A DNA stretch of 22,807 nucleotides from NCBI GenBank assembly GCA_003230195.1, contig QIHH01000200.1, positions 1-22,807 on the forward strand, read 5' to 3'. Positions 1-7,838 of this stretch are shown here, one piece after another. Under the pieces are notes generated by a model. That model did no database searches and was not told the DNA's origin. It saw only the letters and a program-made list of their open reading frames with translations. The stretch is from Gammaproteobacteria bacterium. Its GTDB lineage: Bacteria; Pseudomonadota; Gammaproteobacteria; SZUA-140. Made by a program: the position numbers and the translations under genes. Each line of letters begins with the position of its first letter. Within the stretch, counting starts at the first letter, position 1.

Positions 1-67
1 GATTGGATTCGAACCAACGACCCCCACCATGTCAAGGTGGTGCTCTAACCAGCTGAGCTACGCGTCT
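1..67 (-). tRNA. tRNA-Val(GAC), 3' end cut by window edge
   Basis: Read on the minus strand, this folds as a tRNA. A 7-nt acceptor strand (AGACGCG) is followed by TA, a D arm (GCTC...GAGC), an anticodon stem CCACC/GGTGG around the loop TTGACAT, a five-base variable loop and a T arm GTTGG-TTCGAAT-CCAAT. The anticodon is GAC, which reads valine GUC codons. Only the first base of the 3' acceptor strand (C, pairing with G7) lies inside the window, so the rest of that strand is missing. The first base is A, implying an A1-U72 pair, which is less common than G1-C72 but acceptable. Identity is firm from the anticodon loop and arm geometry. Confidence 0.93.
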
Positions 68-80
68 TCATAGACGGCGT

Positions 81-110
81 AAGATACAGGACTTAGCCCA
101 CTAATTTCAA
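81..110 (-). promoter_or_regulatory. Probable sigma-70 promoter of tRNA-Val
   Basis: On the minus strand, TTGAAA (105-110) and TATCTT (81-86) are separated by 18 bases and sit just upstream of the tRNA 5' end at 67. The stretch after the -10 box is GC-rich (ACGCCGTC), like the discriminators of stable-RNA promoters under growth-rate control. The spacing and position are seen directly; regulation is inferred. Confidence 0.6.
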
Positions 111-367
111 GTAATAAAAGGGGTTAGCACTATTTTTTCGTGAAAAATGACAAAACATAGCAACCACTACTGATCTCTTGTGGTGCGTCAAACGATAACC
201 ATCAAGGCGATCGATTTTGCTATGCCTCCTGAGTATAAAATGGTTTTCTCTGGCTACGATTACCAAAGACCGACAACCCCCTAAGACTGGACAAATCACA
301 CACTATCATTCATATTTCCGCTTTAATTAGCGATATTTCTTGTATCAAAATTTCAAAGAGAAACTCA
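111..367. other. Intergenic region between tRNA and methyltransferase gene
   Basis: No convincing gene is seen. A 68-codon minus-strand frame (93-299) crosses the tRNA promoter, resembles no family I recognise and looks fortuitous. The segment probably carries the promoter of the methyltransferase gene in its AT-rich last 60 bases, but no clean -35/-10 pair stands out. Confidence 0.5.
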
Positions 368-1408
368 ATGTCTGAATCATGGGATAAAAACAAAAGCAAC
401 GATAGTTGGGCACTGCCAGAAGGCATGGATCCAATGAAAGTGATGCAGGTTGCATCTGGCTACTGGCACTCTTGCGCCCTGCATGCAGCCAATCGACTGG
501 ATATCTTCAACCTGCTGGATGGCGCACCGAAAACGCTTGATGAATTGACCACTGCAACGGGTGCGGATCGCCGCTGCTTGGGTGGGCTTTTAAGCGCACT
601 TGTTGCGATCGACTTTCTTGCTCGCGATGGTGACACATTTAGCAACAACCAGTTTGGTCAAACCTTCCTCACCAACTCCAGCCAATTTTACCAGGGCGGG
701 ATCGTCTATATGTTTGAAAACTGGTATGAAGCATGGGGGGGACTATACAACACCGTGATGAGCGGCAAACCATCTGCATTGATGCACCAAGAATATTCAG
801 ATCAGGAGACCCGAGACTACATGATGGGGATGCATAATCGTGCACTCTCTCAATCTGACGTGCTGACTGGCATGGTTGATTTGAGCGGTAAAAAACAGCT
901 AATGGATGTTGGCTGTGGCCCTGCCACTTTTTCAGTTAAATTTTGTGAGCGCTACGATGGCCTTAATGCAGTTGCAATGGATCGCGCACAGAATCTGGAA
1001 ATTGCACAAGAGATCGTTAATCAATTCAACATGCAAGATCGCGTGGAACTGCACCCGGGTGATTATAACGCTGACAGTCTTGGTGATAGTAATGATGCGA
1101 TGCTGCTTTCATCAATGACCAATCAGGAGTCGCCAGAAAACATTAAGAAATTACTGCAAAAATGTTATGGCTCGATGAACAAAGATGGTGTCATCATGAT
1201 TCAGGAACAGCTACTGAACCCTAAAAAAACAGGGCCAGAACTTGCGGCGATGATCGGTGTCAATCAAATCATCAACACCATGGGTGGCTCTTCCTATTCA
1301 ACCACTGAAATGGAAGCGATTATGAGCAAAGTTGGTTTTGTTGAGATTAAAGCTGAACAGATGCCTGCACCTAGCCCCTTTATGCTATTGACAGGTTACA
1401 AACGTTGA
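368..1408 (+). CDS. SAM-dependent O-methyltransferase (hydroxyindole/plant-type family)
   Basis: The 346-residue product has the two-part build of the plant and acetylserotonin-type O-methyltransferases. A winged-helix dimerisation domain covers about residues 22-95 (ASGYWHSCALHAANRLDIF, then LDELTTATGADRRCLGGLL). A class I methyltransferase fold follows, with motif I LMDVGCGPATF near residues 178-188, an acidic ribose-binding residue in AVAMDRA near 203, and the MIQEQLL strand near 280. It should move a methyl group from S-adenosylmethionine to a small acceptor, often a hydroxyl group, in the cytoplasm. The acceptor cannot be told from sequence. No His of the classical HxxxDDE catalytic motif is evident, so the chemistry could differ. 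The gene stands alone with its own terminator. An AAAGAG stretch about 10 bases upstream may be the ribosome site. Confidence 0.85.
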   Translation: MSESWDKNKSNDSWALPEGMDPMKVMQVASGYWHSCALHAANRLDIFNLLDGAPKTLDELTTATGADRRCLGGLLSALVAIDFLARDGDTFSNNQFGQTFLTNSSQFYQGGIVYMFENWYEAWGGLYNTVMSGKPSALMHQEYSDQETRDYMMGMHNRALSQSDVLTGMVDLSGKKQLMDVGCGPATFSVKFCERYDGLNAVAMDRAQNLEIAQEIVNQFNMQDRVELHPGDYNADSLGDSNDAMLLSSMTNQESPENIKKLLQKCYGSMNKDGVIMIQEQLLNPKKTGPELAAMIGVNQIINTMGGSSYSTTEMEAIMSKVGFVEIKAEQMPAPSPFMLLTGYKR

Positions 1409-1434
1409 ACACTAACGAGCCGATATGAAACTGT

Positions 1435-1468
1435 AAAGCCCGGGGCAATCTTCCCCCGGGCTTTTTTA
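1435..1468 (+). terminator. Rho-independent terminator of the methyltransferase gene
   Basis: An 11-base arm AAAGCCCGGGG pairs with CCCCCGGGCTTT across a short loop, followed by a run of T. It lies 27 bases after the methyltransferase stop codon. The GC-rich stem and T-tract are directly visible. On the minus strand the T-run is only three bases, so it mainly serves the plus strand. Confidence 0.9.
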
Positions 1469-1484
1469 TACTTGAAAAGCCAAG

Positions 1485-1877
1485 TTATGCGGGCGCTTTA
1501 GCCTCTTCTGTCACTTCAGCATCGCTACTACTAATCACTGGCTTTTTAGGCGCAGGCCGCTTTCCAAATGGAAATGGTTTTTCCTCCGTCTGGTAAGTTT
1601 GATACTCAGCGATCGACCCAACATATTGTGACAGACTACCACCAAATTCCATTAATTTTGGCTAATGTTCACCTTGTAAAATACGGTAAACAAACTGCAT
1701 CAACATCGTCAATCCAATAACAAACTCACTAATTCGCAATGCAATCCAGAACAGCACCATAAAAACTAGCCTTAACCACTGCTCGCCGAGGTCACTTTTT
1801 TTATTGGTTACTGTATCACCGGGTGAAACTGTTTCCGCGGTACTATTGATTATTTGTCCCTCTTCCTACTGACTCAT
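1485..1877 (-). pseudogene. DUF4389 membrane protein gene with two in-frame TAG codons
   Basis: Read from an ATG at 1877 to a TAA at 1485, the frame has 131 codons and stays open apart from TAG at codon 4 (1866-1868) and codon 72 (1662-1664). The conceptual product has a hydrophobic segment at about residues 35-62 (LRLVFMVLFWIALRISEF and on). It then reads MEFGGSLSQYVGSIAEYQTY and EEKPFPFGKRP, ending in an acidic/proline tail. This matches my memory of the DUF4389 family, small inner-membrane proteins of unknown function whose C-terminal half carries a FG.sL..Y pattern and EEKPFPF. Each TAG is one transition (CAG to TAG) from Gln, and there is no frameshift. No ATG or GTG lies between the first TAG and the membrane segment. 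TAG ends several intact genes here (Lig E, thrC, lepA, DUF3570), so recoding is unlikely and recent inactivation is the simplest reading. Confidence 0.75.
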
Positions 1878-1918
1878 GACTCCCCCCTTATTATGGTTGG
1901 TTAACAGATTTAATCTAG

Positions 1919-2131
1919 ACGCTATGCATCGAAAAAATTCTAGGTAAACTTAAATACATTGGAAACGCCATCCAAGTAACGTGGACTTTACACAAAAAAC
2001 CATCACGACGTCATCATAAATTGTTTGTTGCTAGCGACAACAAGTGGCGATCTCTAAAGGACGCTGTTCGATGAATTAAAGAATATAATAAAACACAACA
2101 AGATAGATTGGTTTTCTTTAACAACACTTGA
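1919..2131 (+). pseudogene. Possible decayed reading frame of unknown origin
   Basis: From just after a TAG at 1916-1918, a frame without ATG runs 51 codons to a TGA at 2072 and, in the same frame, 18 more codons to a TGA at 2129. The text has coding-like composition: KLKYIGNAIQVTWTLHKKP, then RRHHKLFVASDNKWRSLKDA, and after the internal TGA IKEYNKTQQDRLVFFNNT. If the TGA were once TGG (Trp), both parts would form one continuous C-terminal domain. I do not recognise the family. It lies between the DUF4389 pseudogene and the dehydrogenase gene, so the whole 1.48-2.13 kb segment may be a decaying stretch. It could also be chance. Confidence 0.3.
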
Positions 2132-2167
2132 TGTGAAGATTATTTATTGACACCAGTTGCCAGAGTT

Positions 2168-3133
2168 TTAGCATGGTTTTATTAATACCTTCATCGAACC
2201 TTTTTGATGCGCTAGTGCAAAGGCCGCCTGGTAATCATCAATTTTGAAAGTCGCATCAATCAGGGATTCGGTCTCGATCAAACCATCTTCCAGTGCTTTA
2301 ATCGCGGTCGAAAACGGCCCACAACGAGAACCAAATAACTCGACTTCATCGATTACCAACCTTGTTAAATCGACTGTAACTGGAGAAGAATAGCTACTTT
2401 TCATCACACAAATTCCCTGCGGACGCAAAGCATGCAGCGCCAGCTCCAGACCAGACTGCTGACCTGTCGCATCGATTGTGACGTCAACTATTTTAGCTTC
2501 GACCGCTGATTCATCAATACAGTTAAGTGGCAAATCCTGTAACAATTCCCGCTGCTGGGCATGGCGCACCACCACTGTTAGTGGTTTTTTTTGCAACACC
2601 ATTACCCGCGCAATCAACTGCCCTAGACGCCCAGCACCAATCAGCATAACATCACGGTAGTCGTGTAACTGGAGTTGCTCAATAATGCGGAAAGCTGCCG
2701 CAAGCGGTTCAATGAAAACCGCCTGTCGATCATCGATACTATCGGGAATAATATGAAGCGTATTCGCTTTAACCACAATCTGTTCAGCAAAGCACCCCTG
2801 ATGATCTCGAATACCGATGACACGGCGATTTAGACAGTGATTATAGTGCTCTCGTGCACATTGGTCACATACACCACACCACTGATTGATCTCAGCAACA
2901 ACGCGCCTGCCTATCAAGCCGCCATTAACTCCTGCACCAGTTTCAATAACCTCTGCCACGCACTCGTGACCGAGTACACCATTAAAATTGGCGTATCCAT
3001 TTAGCAATGCTAAATCGGTACCGCAAATTCCTGCTAGTTGAACCTTAAGCAGTACTTCATCACTTCTCACACCTGAAAGTGATGAATCAAACCTCAGTGT
3101 CAACTCGTGATTTTGTAAATAGAGAGTTTTCAT
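2168..3133 (-). CDS. Zinc-dependent alcohol dehydrogenase-like oxidoreductase (MDR family)
   Basis: The product (321 residues from the ATG at 3133) is a medium-chain dehydrogenase/reductase. The GroES-like N-terminal domain holds the catalytic zinc ligands in GICGTD, GHE and the later EPLAAA motif. It also holds the structural-zinc cysteines in CGVCDQCAREHYNHC, spaced C-x2-C-x2-C-x7-C. A Rossmann domain with GAGRLG binds NAD(P). Family members oxidise alcohols, polyols or threonine-like substrates; the substrate here is unknown. The family is usually about 340 residues, so this is slightly short but complete. An upstream ATG at 3154 would add seven residues, but family N-termini begin near MKTLYL, so I prefer 3133; neither start has a strong ribosome site. 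The gene is divergent from the Lig E gene, and a perfect palindrome lies 37-55 bases upstream of the chosen start. Confidence 0.88.
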   Translation of the reverse strand: MKTLYLQNHELTLRFDSSLSGVRSDEVLLKVQLAGICGTDLALLNGYANFNGVLGHECVAEVIETGAGVNGGLIGRRVVAEINQWCGVCDQCAREHYNHCLNRRVIGIRDHQGCFAEQIVVKANTLHIIPDSIDDRQAVFIEPLAAAFRIIEQLQLHDYRDVMLIGAGRLGQLIARVMVLQKKPLTVVVRHAQQRELLQDLPLNCIDESAVEAKIVDVTIDATGQQSGLELALHALRPQGICVMKSSYSSPVTVDLTRLVIDEVELFGSRCGPFSTAIKALEDGLIETESLIDATFKIDDYQAAFALAHQKGSMKVLIKPC

Positions 3134-3169
3134 GCACTCAAAGTGTAACAGCATTACCGAAAGGAGTCG

Positions 3170-3188
3170 GCATCATTACTAATGATGC
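3170..3188. promoter_or_regulatory. Perfect 19-bp palindrome, candidate operator
   Basis: GCATCATTA and TAATGATGC are exact reverse complements around a single central C. The site lies in the divergent intergenic region, close to the dehydrogenase start and about 155 bases before the Lig E start. Its size and symmetry suit a dimeric repressor such as a TetR or GntR type, but no regulator gene is nearby. It has no T-tract and is too close to the dehydrogenase start to act as a terminator. Confidence 0.5.
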
Positions 3189-3342
3189 AAAATTTTGTCA
3201 TGCGCTTCAAGTATGGAGCGTTATAATAACTGGAGGGGTATAATTGCGTGCAGGTTAGGTAAATCTACTCTCGACATCAAACATACATCAGGTAGAACCA
3301 AAGTACTGCATCGTAATTTTCACCATACGGAGTACTAGAGCA

Positions 3343-4194
3343 ATGTTAAAAGCTACTGCGGTAATGTGCATCACCTTTTTATTTTGTTTTGTGGGGGCGG
3401 CGGATGCCAACCCATCAGCGCCAAACCGTCCGCCAATACCACTTGCTCATGTCTATACTCAAGATATCAACATTAAAGACTACTGGCTAAGTGAAAAACT
3501 GGATGGTGTTCGCGCCTACTGGGATGGCAAGCAGCTCTTGTCAAAGCAAGGCAATGTTTACCATGCGCCCGCGTGGTTTGTGGCTAACTTTCCAATACAG
3601 CCGCTTGATGGTGAGTTATGGATTGAACAAAACAGTTTTGAGCGCATCGTTAGTATTGTACGTGATAAAAAGCCGGGTGATGATTGGCGAGATATTCGTT
3701 ATATGGTGTTTGACCTGCCACTCAAAGAGGTTGCGTTTACTGATCGTATCATCAGACTCAAAAATCTTCTTGCAACATTAAACTCGCCCTACATTCACTT
3801 GGTTAAACAATCACGAGTATCAGGTCATGGTGCATTGATGAATAAGCTTGATGAAATCGTAGCGGCAGGTGGTGAAGGATTAATGCTACACAACGGAAAT
3901 GCGTTGTATTTAGCTGGACGCAGTAACGACCTGCTGAAAGTAAAGTCTTACCAGGATGCAGAGGCGCGTGTGGTCGCACATTTACCCGGCAAGGGTAAAT
4001 TCAAGGGGATGCTGGGTGCATTGTTGGTTGAAACAGATGAGGGTAAACGCTTTCGTCTCGGTACCGGCTTTAACAATTTTGAACGCCAGTCTCCACCACC
4101 AATAGGTGCCGTTGTTACCTACAAATATTACGGAAAAACAATCAATGGGCTACCAAGATTTGCTAGTTTTTTACGCATAAGAACCCTGAAATAG
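3343..4194 (+). CDS. ligE: Periplasmic ATP-dependent DNA ligase, Lig E type
   Basis: The 283-residue product has a signal peptide (about residues 1-22, ending ADA-N) followed by a minimal ATP-dependent ligase. The nucleotidyltransferase motif I is EKLDGVRAYWDGK with the adenylated lysine at residue 52. Further motifs are LDGELWI (III, Glu91), EGLMLH (IV) and LLKVKSYQDAEARV (V). A C-terminal OB-fold spans about residues 205-283. It seals nicks in DNA using ATP. Lig E enzymes of Vibrio, Haemophilus and Neisseria relatives have the same size, lack extra DNA-binding domains and are exported, and are thought to act on extracellular or incoming DNA. The signal peptide supports that location. The chosen ATG is preceded by an ACGGAG-like site and keeps the whole signal sequence. 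Two TATAAT hexamers lie in the upstream region without good -35 partners. Confidence 0.92.
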   Translation: MLKATAVMCITFLFCFVGAADANPSAPNRPPIPLAHVYTQDINIKDYWLSEKLDGVRAYWDGKQLLSKQGNVYHAPAWFVANFPIQPLDGELWIEQNSFERIVSIVRDKKPGDDWRDIRYMVFDLPLKEVAFTDRIIRLKNLLATLNSPYIHLVKQSRVSGHGALMNKLDEIVAAGGEGLMLHNGNALYLAGRSNDLLKVKSYQDAEARVVAHLPGKGKFKGMLGALLVETDEGKRFRLGTGFNNFERQSPPPIGAVVTYKYYGKTINGLPRFASFLRIRTLK

Positions 4195-4454
4195 AGATAA
4201 CTGCAGGCATTAAACAGCCAGCACAGATTAATAGCGGATAAATACTGGATTTTTATCCTCACTCTGGCTAGTCTTAAGCACTCTATTGGGCAGTAGTTAA
4301 CTGAAGGAACTTCTGATCCATTCATGAACTCGTATTTTGCATCTAAGACATCCATCTTCCGCGTTGCGGATCTGAATATTTTAGAGCACAATCTACTTCA
4401 TCCAAAATGATCATAGATTCCCTAATCTTAAAAAAATTTTAAAGAGGCGGATTA
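4195..4454. other. Intergenic region without recognised gene
   Basis: No supported coding frame is seen. A minus-strand frame (4128-4391) overlaps the 3' end of the Lig E gene and has no family resemblance I can support. There is no clear terminator after the ligase gene. The segment ends with AGAGGCGG, the ribosome site of the carbonic anhydrase gene. Confidence 0.4.
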
Positions 4455-5291
4455 ATGGAAACCAAGCATATGAGATTTATAAAGGGTGTGGCGATTGGGG
4501 GCATCGCCATGCTAACAGTTGCTTGTTCGGACTCAGATGACGATCATGATGCAAAAGCAGATAACCATGGTACAGCAACCCACGCTGAAAAAGCCAGCCA
4601 CGCTGTAACGCATGCCGATCACTGGGCTTATGACGGTGATGGTGCTCCTCATGCATGGGGCGTTATTAAAGAGGAATATGCCATCTGTGGTAATGGCATG
4701 CAGCAGTCACCGATTGATATATCGACGGTAACCATCGGCCCACTCTCTAAAATCGAGTTCAAATACAGATCAACACCATTAGAACTAGTCAATAATGGCT
4801 ACACCATTAAGGCTAACTACCACACAGGCAGTTACATCACGATGGGTGGTAAACGTTACGACCTATTGCAGCTCCATTTTCATGCGCCTGCTGAGCATAC
4901 TATTGGTGGCAAGCGCTACGACATGGTTGCCCATCTTATTCATAAAGCGGCTGATGGCCAGCTAGGCGTGATTGGTGTGATGTTCAAAGTGGGTGACAAA
5001 AACAAAGAAATCGAAAAGCTGTGGGCTAATATGCCAACAGAAAGTGACCAGACTAATACGGTTAAAAACATGCGCATCAATGCACTTGATCTGTTGCCTG
5101 CTGACCTGACCTACTTTAATTACGCAGGTTCATCGACTACCCCGCCATGTTCTGAGGGTGTGAACTGGATGGTAATGGCGACACCTGTATCAATCTCTGC
5201 CAAGCAGGTTAAACAGTTTACTGACCTTTTCCCCGCCAGTGTACGCCCAGTAAAACCACTGAATGGCCGAGTGGTACGCACTAGCAATTAA
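4455..5291 (+). CDS. cah: Alpha-type carbonic anhydrase, lipoprotein
   Basis: This 278-residue protein interconverts CO2 and bicarbonate. A lipobox LTVAC puts the lipidated Cys at residue 24, so the enzyme should be anchored in the envelope facing the periplasm. Next comes an unusual Asp/His-rich linker (residues 25-56, six His). The alpha-carbonic anhydrase domain follows: zinc ligands His141 and His143 in LQLHFHAPAEH, and His160 in MVAHLIHK. The substrate-gating threonine lies in SSTTPPCSEGVNW. Two cysteines (YAICGNG and TPPCSEG) match the conserved disulfide of bacterial secreted members. The start at 4455 has a well-placed GAGG seven bases upstream; a second Met at residue 6 is possible. 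It is monocistronic and ends at a terminator. The His-rich linker may bind metal, but that is inference. Confidence 0.95.
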   Translation: METKHMRFIKGVAIGGIAMLTVACSDSDDDHDAKADNHGTATHAEKASHAVTHADHWAYDGDGAPHAWGVIKEEYAICGNGMQQSPIDISTVTIGPLSKIEFKYRSTPLELVNNGYTIKANYHTGSYITMGGKRYDLLQLHFHAPAEHTIGGKRYDMVAHLIHKAADGQLGVIGVMFKVGDKNKEIEKLWANMPTESDQTNTVKNMRINALDLLPADLTYFNYAGSSTTPPCSEGVNWMVMATPVSISAKQVKQFTDLFPASVRPVKPLNGRVVRTSN

Positions 5292-5311
5292 TCGATCTGC
5301 TAGGTAATAAG

Positions 5312-5355
5312 CACAAAAAAGGCGAGGATGTGAAAGTATCCTTGCCTTTTTTGTG
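5312..5355. terminator. Bidirectional terminator between cah and thrC
   Basis: An 18-base arm CACAAAAAAGGCGAGGAT pairs with ATCCTTGCCTTTTTTGTG (one G-U pair) around an 8-base loop. The A-rich side becomes a T-run on the other strand, so it can end both the carbonic anhydrase transcript and the converging thrC transcript. Confidence 0.9.
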
Positions 5356-5394
5356 ACTGAATTTTAATGATTAAATGGCTACGCCTGAGATAGG

Positions 5395-6471
5395 CTAGAT
5401 GTTATCTAAAATTGCTTTTTTAACGGCATCCAGGGTTGCGTCAACACTTTGAAGTGGCGCCTTGCACTGTTTGATCGCTGTATCCGGGTCTTTTATTCCA
5501 TTGCCGGTTAAGGTACAAACCACTTTGCTACCCGTAGCGATCTTACCGTTTTTCACATCCTTAATTAAACCTGCCAGTGAGGCTGCAGATGCAGGTTCAC
5601 AAAAGACCCCTTCGCGTTCAGCAAGCAGCTTCTGTGCTGAGAGGATCTCATCATCAGTGCATTCATCGAACCAACCTTTAGATTCTTTCTGCGTCGTCCA
5701 TGCCTTATCCCAGCTTTGCGGATGACCGATGCGAATAGCCGTGGCAACCGTTTCTGGGTCATCCACCATCGCGCCACGCATAAAAGGTGCCGAGCCACTC
5801 GCCTGGTAACCGACCATCACTGGCAGGCTGTTAACAATACCATGCTCATTGTACTCTCTGTAGCCCATCCAGTGTGCTGTGATATTGCCAGCGTTGCCGA
5901 CGGGAATGCAGTGATAATCGGGTGCACTGCCTAGTTCTTCCATAATCTCAAAAGCAGCAGTCTTCTGCCCCTGTAGACGATAAGGATTAATTGAGTTAAC
6001 AATTGTAACCGGCGCATGGCCAGCGATATCTTTTACCAACTGCATACCTGCATCAAAATTGCCTTTGATCTGAATCACGGTTGCACCGTGCATCATCGCC
6101 TGTGCAAGTTTGCCAAGGGCAATCTTTCCATCTGGAATCAGTACAAATGCTTTGATACCTGCACGTGCAGCATAGGCTGCTGCTGAGGCCGAAGTGTTGC
6201 CAGTTGAGGCACAGATGATCGCCTCGCTGCCCTCTTCAACCGCCTTGGTAACGGCCATCGTCATGCCACGATCTTTAAAAGACCCAGTTGGATTCAACCC
6301 TTCAAATTTCACATAGATATCAACCTCTGATTCAAGAAGACTAGGAATGTTATTCAGGCGAATCAGCGGTGTGTTACCTTCACCGAGGCTAATAATACGG
6401 GTGTCATCATGCACCGGAAGGCGATCACGGTAAGTATCAATCAATCCGGTATAACGAGATCGAAATAGCAT
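5395..6471 (-). CDS. thrC: Threonine synthase
   Basis: This pyridoxal-phosphate enzyme of 358 residues converts O-phosphohomoserine to threonine, the last step of the threonine pathway. The PLP-binding lysine is Lys66 in PTGSFKDRGM. The glycine-rich phosphate-binding loop lies in PVGNAGN, and ICASTGNTSASAAAYAA is typical of the fold type II family. The early LGEGNTPLIRL motif is a hallmark. The length fits the short form found in many Gammaproteobacteria and Gram-positives rather than the longer E. coli type. The ATG at 6471 has an AAGGAA ribosome site. It is 59 bases downstream of hom and on the same strand, so both are probably co-transcribed. The gap contains a short GCCTG/CAGGC hairpin without a T-tract. 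The stop codon is TAG. Confidence 0.97.
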   Translation of the reverse strand: MLFRSRYTGLIDTYRDRLPVHDDTRIISLGEGNTPLIRLNNIPSLLESEVDIYVKFEGLNPTGSFKDRGMTMAVTKAVEEGSEAIICASTGNTSASAAAYAARAGIKAFVLIPDGKIALGKLAQAMMHGATVIQIKGNFDAGMQLVKDIAGHAPVTIVNSINPYRLQGQKTAAFEIMEELGSAPDYHCIPVGNAGNITAHWMGYREYNEHGIVNSLPVMVGYQASGSAPFMRGAMVDDPETVATAIRIGHPQSWDKAWTTQKESKGWFDECTDDEILSAQKLLAEREGVFCEPASAASLAGLIKDVKNGKIATGSKVVCTLTGNGIKDPDTAIKQCKAPLQSVDATLDAVKKAILDNI

Positions 6472-6530
6472 AATAATAATTCCTTAAAAATTTAATGTGA
6501 CACGTCTTTGCCTGATCAAGCAGGCGAGAA

Positions 6531-7838
6531 TTATTTGTCTAGCTGTTCGAGGCGAATGCGCGTCACATCACCGTCAATAACATCTAACAACTCAATGCGA
6601 CGAATTGCTTCATTCATCTGGCTTTCGATCACACGCTGAGTCAGCATGATAATAGAGGCGATGTTTTCACCTTCTGCCGGCTCTTTTTGAATCATCGCTT
6701 CAATGCTGATGCCCTGCTCCCCCAGAATCTGAGTGACTTCTGCTAACACACCCGGACGATCAGCGGCCTGCATGCGCAAGTAATAAGCAGTCTCAATCTG
6801 ATCCATTGGCAGCACTGGCGTATCCGACAGAGCATTCGGCTGGAATGCCAAGTGAGGTACGCGATTTTCAGGGTCAACCGTCATAGTGCGCGCCACATCG
6901 ATAATATCAGCTACCACGGCAGAGGCCGTTGGCTCTGCGCCAGCACCTGCTCCATAATAAAGAGTTGGGCCGACCGCATCACCCTGTACTAATACGGCAT
7001 TCATTACACCATCAACATTGGCAATAAGGCGGCGTTCTGGAATCAAAGTCGGGTGTACACGCAGCTCGATCCCTTTATCCGTTTTACGCGTCACACCCAA
7101 ATGCTTAATGCGATAACCAAGCTGTTCTGCATAGTTCATATCTTCACGGGTGATTTTCGATATCCCTTCAGTATAGGTCTTTTCAAATTGTAACGGCACA
7201 CCAAAAGCGATCGATGCCAGTATGGTTAGCTTGTGAGCTGCATCGATCCCTTCAACGTCAAAGGTAGGATCTGCTTCAGCATAACCAAGCGCCTGTGCTT
7301 CGGCTAATACATCTGCAAAGTCACGCCCCTTGTCTCTCATCTCAGTCAGAATAAAGTTACCAGTACCATTAATAATACCCGCTAACCATTCAATCTGATT
7401 CGCAGCCAATCCTTCACGTAGCGCTTTAATGATAGGAATACCACCCGCAACACCCGCCTCAAAAGCGACCATAACCCCTTTTTTCTGCGCAGCGTCAAAG
7501 ATCTCATTGCCGTGCATCGCAATCAATGCTTTGTTAGCAGTCACCACATGTTTGCCATTTTCGATCGCCTGCAGCACTAATTCACGAGCAGGGTCATAAC
7601 CACCAATCAATTCGACAATGATATCGACATCGGGATTGTTCACCACCGCAAAGGCATCATCACAGAGATCAATGCCATCAGTATTAACATCGGGGCTAAG
7701 CTCTCTTGCTGCCGCATGAGTGACACGAATTTCACGTCCGGCACGACGCGCAATTTCTTCTGCATTCCTTGCCAAAACATTCGCAGTACCACCACCTACA
7801 GTGCCTAGCCCTAATAGCCCTACTTTAATCGGCTTCAA
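6531..7838 (-). CDS. hom: Homoserine dehydrogenase
   Basis: The 435-residue enzyme reduces aspartate semialdehyde to homoserine with NAD(P)H, the branch point for threonine and methionine. It has an N-terminal Rossmann fold (GLLGLGTVGGGT, residues 7-18), the ANKALIA segment, and the catalytic domain with GGIPIIKALREGL, INGTGNFIL and GYAEADPTFDVEGIDAAHK. An ACT regulatory domain covers about residues 353-430 (YLRMQAADRPGVLAEVTQIL), where end-product amino acids normally bind. It is monofunctional, without an aspartokinase part. The start is TTG at 7836-7838, overlapping the alaC stop in TTGA and preceded by GGAG seven bases upstream. An in-frame TGA just upstream rules out an earlier start. 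It is translationally coupled to alaC. Confidence 0.97.
   Translation of the reverse strand: MKPIKVGLLGLGTVGGGTANVLARNAEEIARRAGREIRVTHAAARELSPDVNTDGIDLCDDAFAVVNNPDVDIIVELIGGYDPARELVLQAIENGKHVVTANKALIAMHGNEIFDAAQKKGVMVAFEAGVAGGIPIIKALREGLAANQIEWLAGIINGTGNFILTEMRDKGRDFADVLAEAQALGYAEADPTFDVEGIDAAHKLTILASIAFGVPLQFEKTYTEGISKITREDMNYAEQLGYRIKHLGVTRKTDKGIELRVHPTLIPERRLIANVDGVMNAVLVQGDAVGPTLYYGAGAGAEPTASAVVADIIDVARTMTVDPENRVPHLAFQPNALSDTPVLPMDQIETAYYLRMQAADRPGVLAEVTQILGEQGISIEAMIQKEPAEGENIASIIMLTQRVIESQMNEAIRRIELLDVIDGDVTRIRLEQLDK

Noticed and set aside
93..299. 68-codon minus-strand frame upstream of the methyltransferase gene
   Set aside because: It crosses the likely tRNA promoter, has no recognised family and no coding-like context.
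1485..1877. Stop-codon reassignment of TAG in this organism
   Set aside because: TAG ends intact genes of normal length in the window (Lig E, thrC, DUF3570, lepA), so it acts as a true stop.
4128..4391. 87-codon minus-strand frame after the Lig E gene
   Set aside because: It overlaps the ligase C-terminus on the other strand and has no ribosome site or family match that I can support.
6472..6530. Attenuator or terminator between hom and thrC
   Set aside because: A five-base-pair GCCTG/CAGGC hairpin is present but without a T-tract on the coding strand or a leader peptide.
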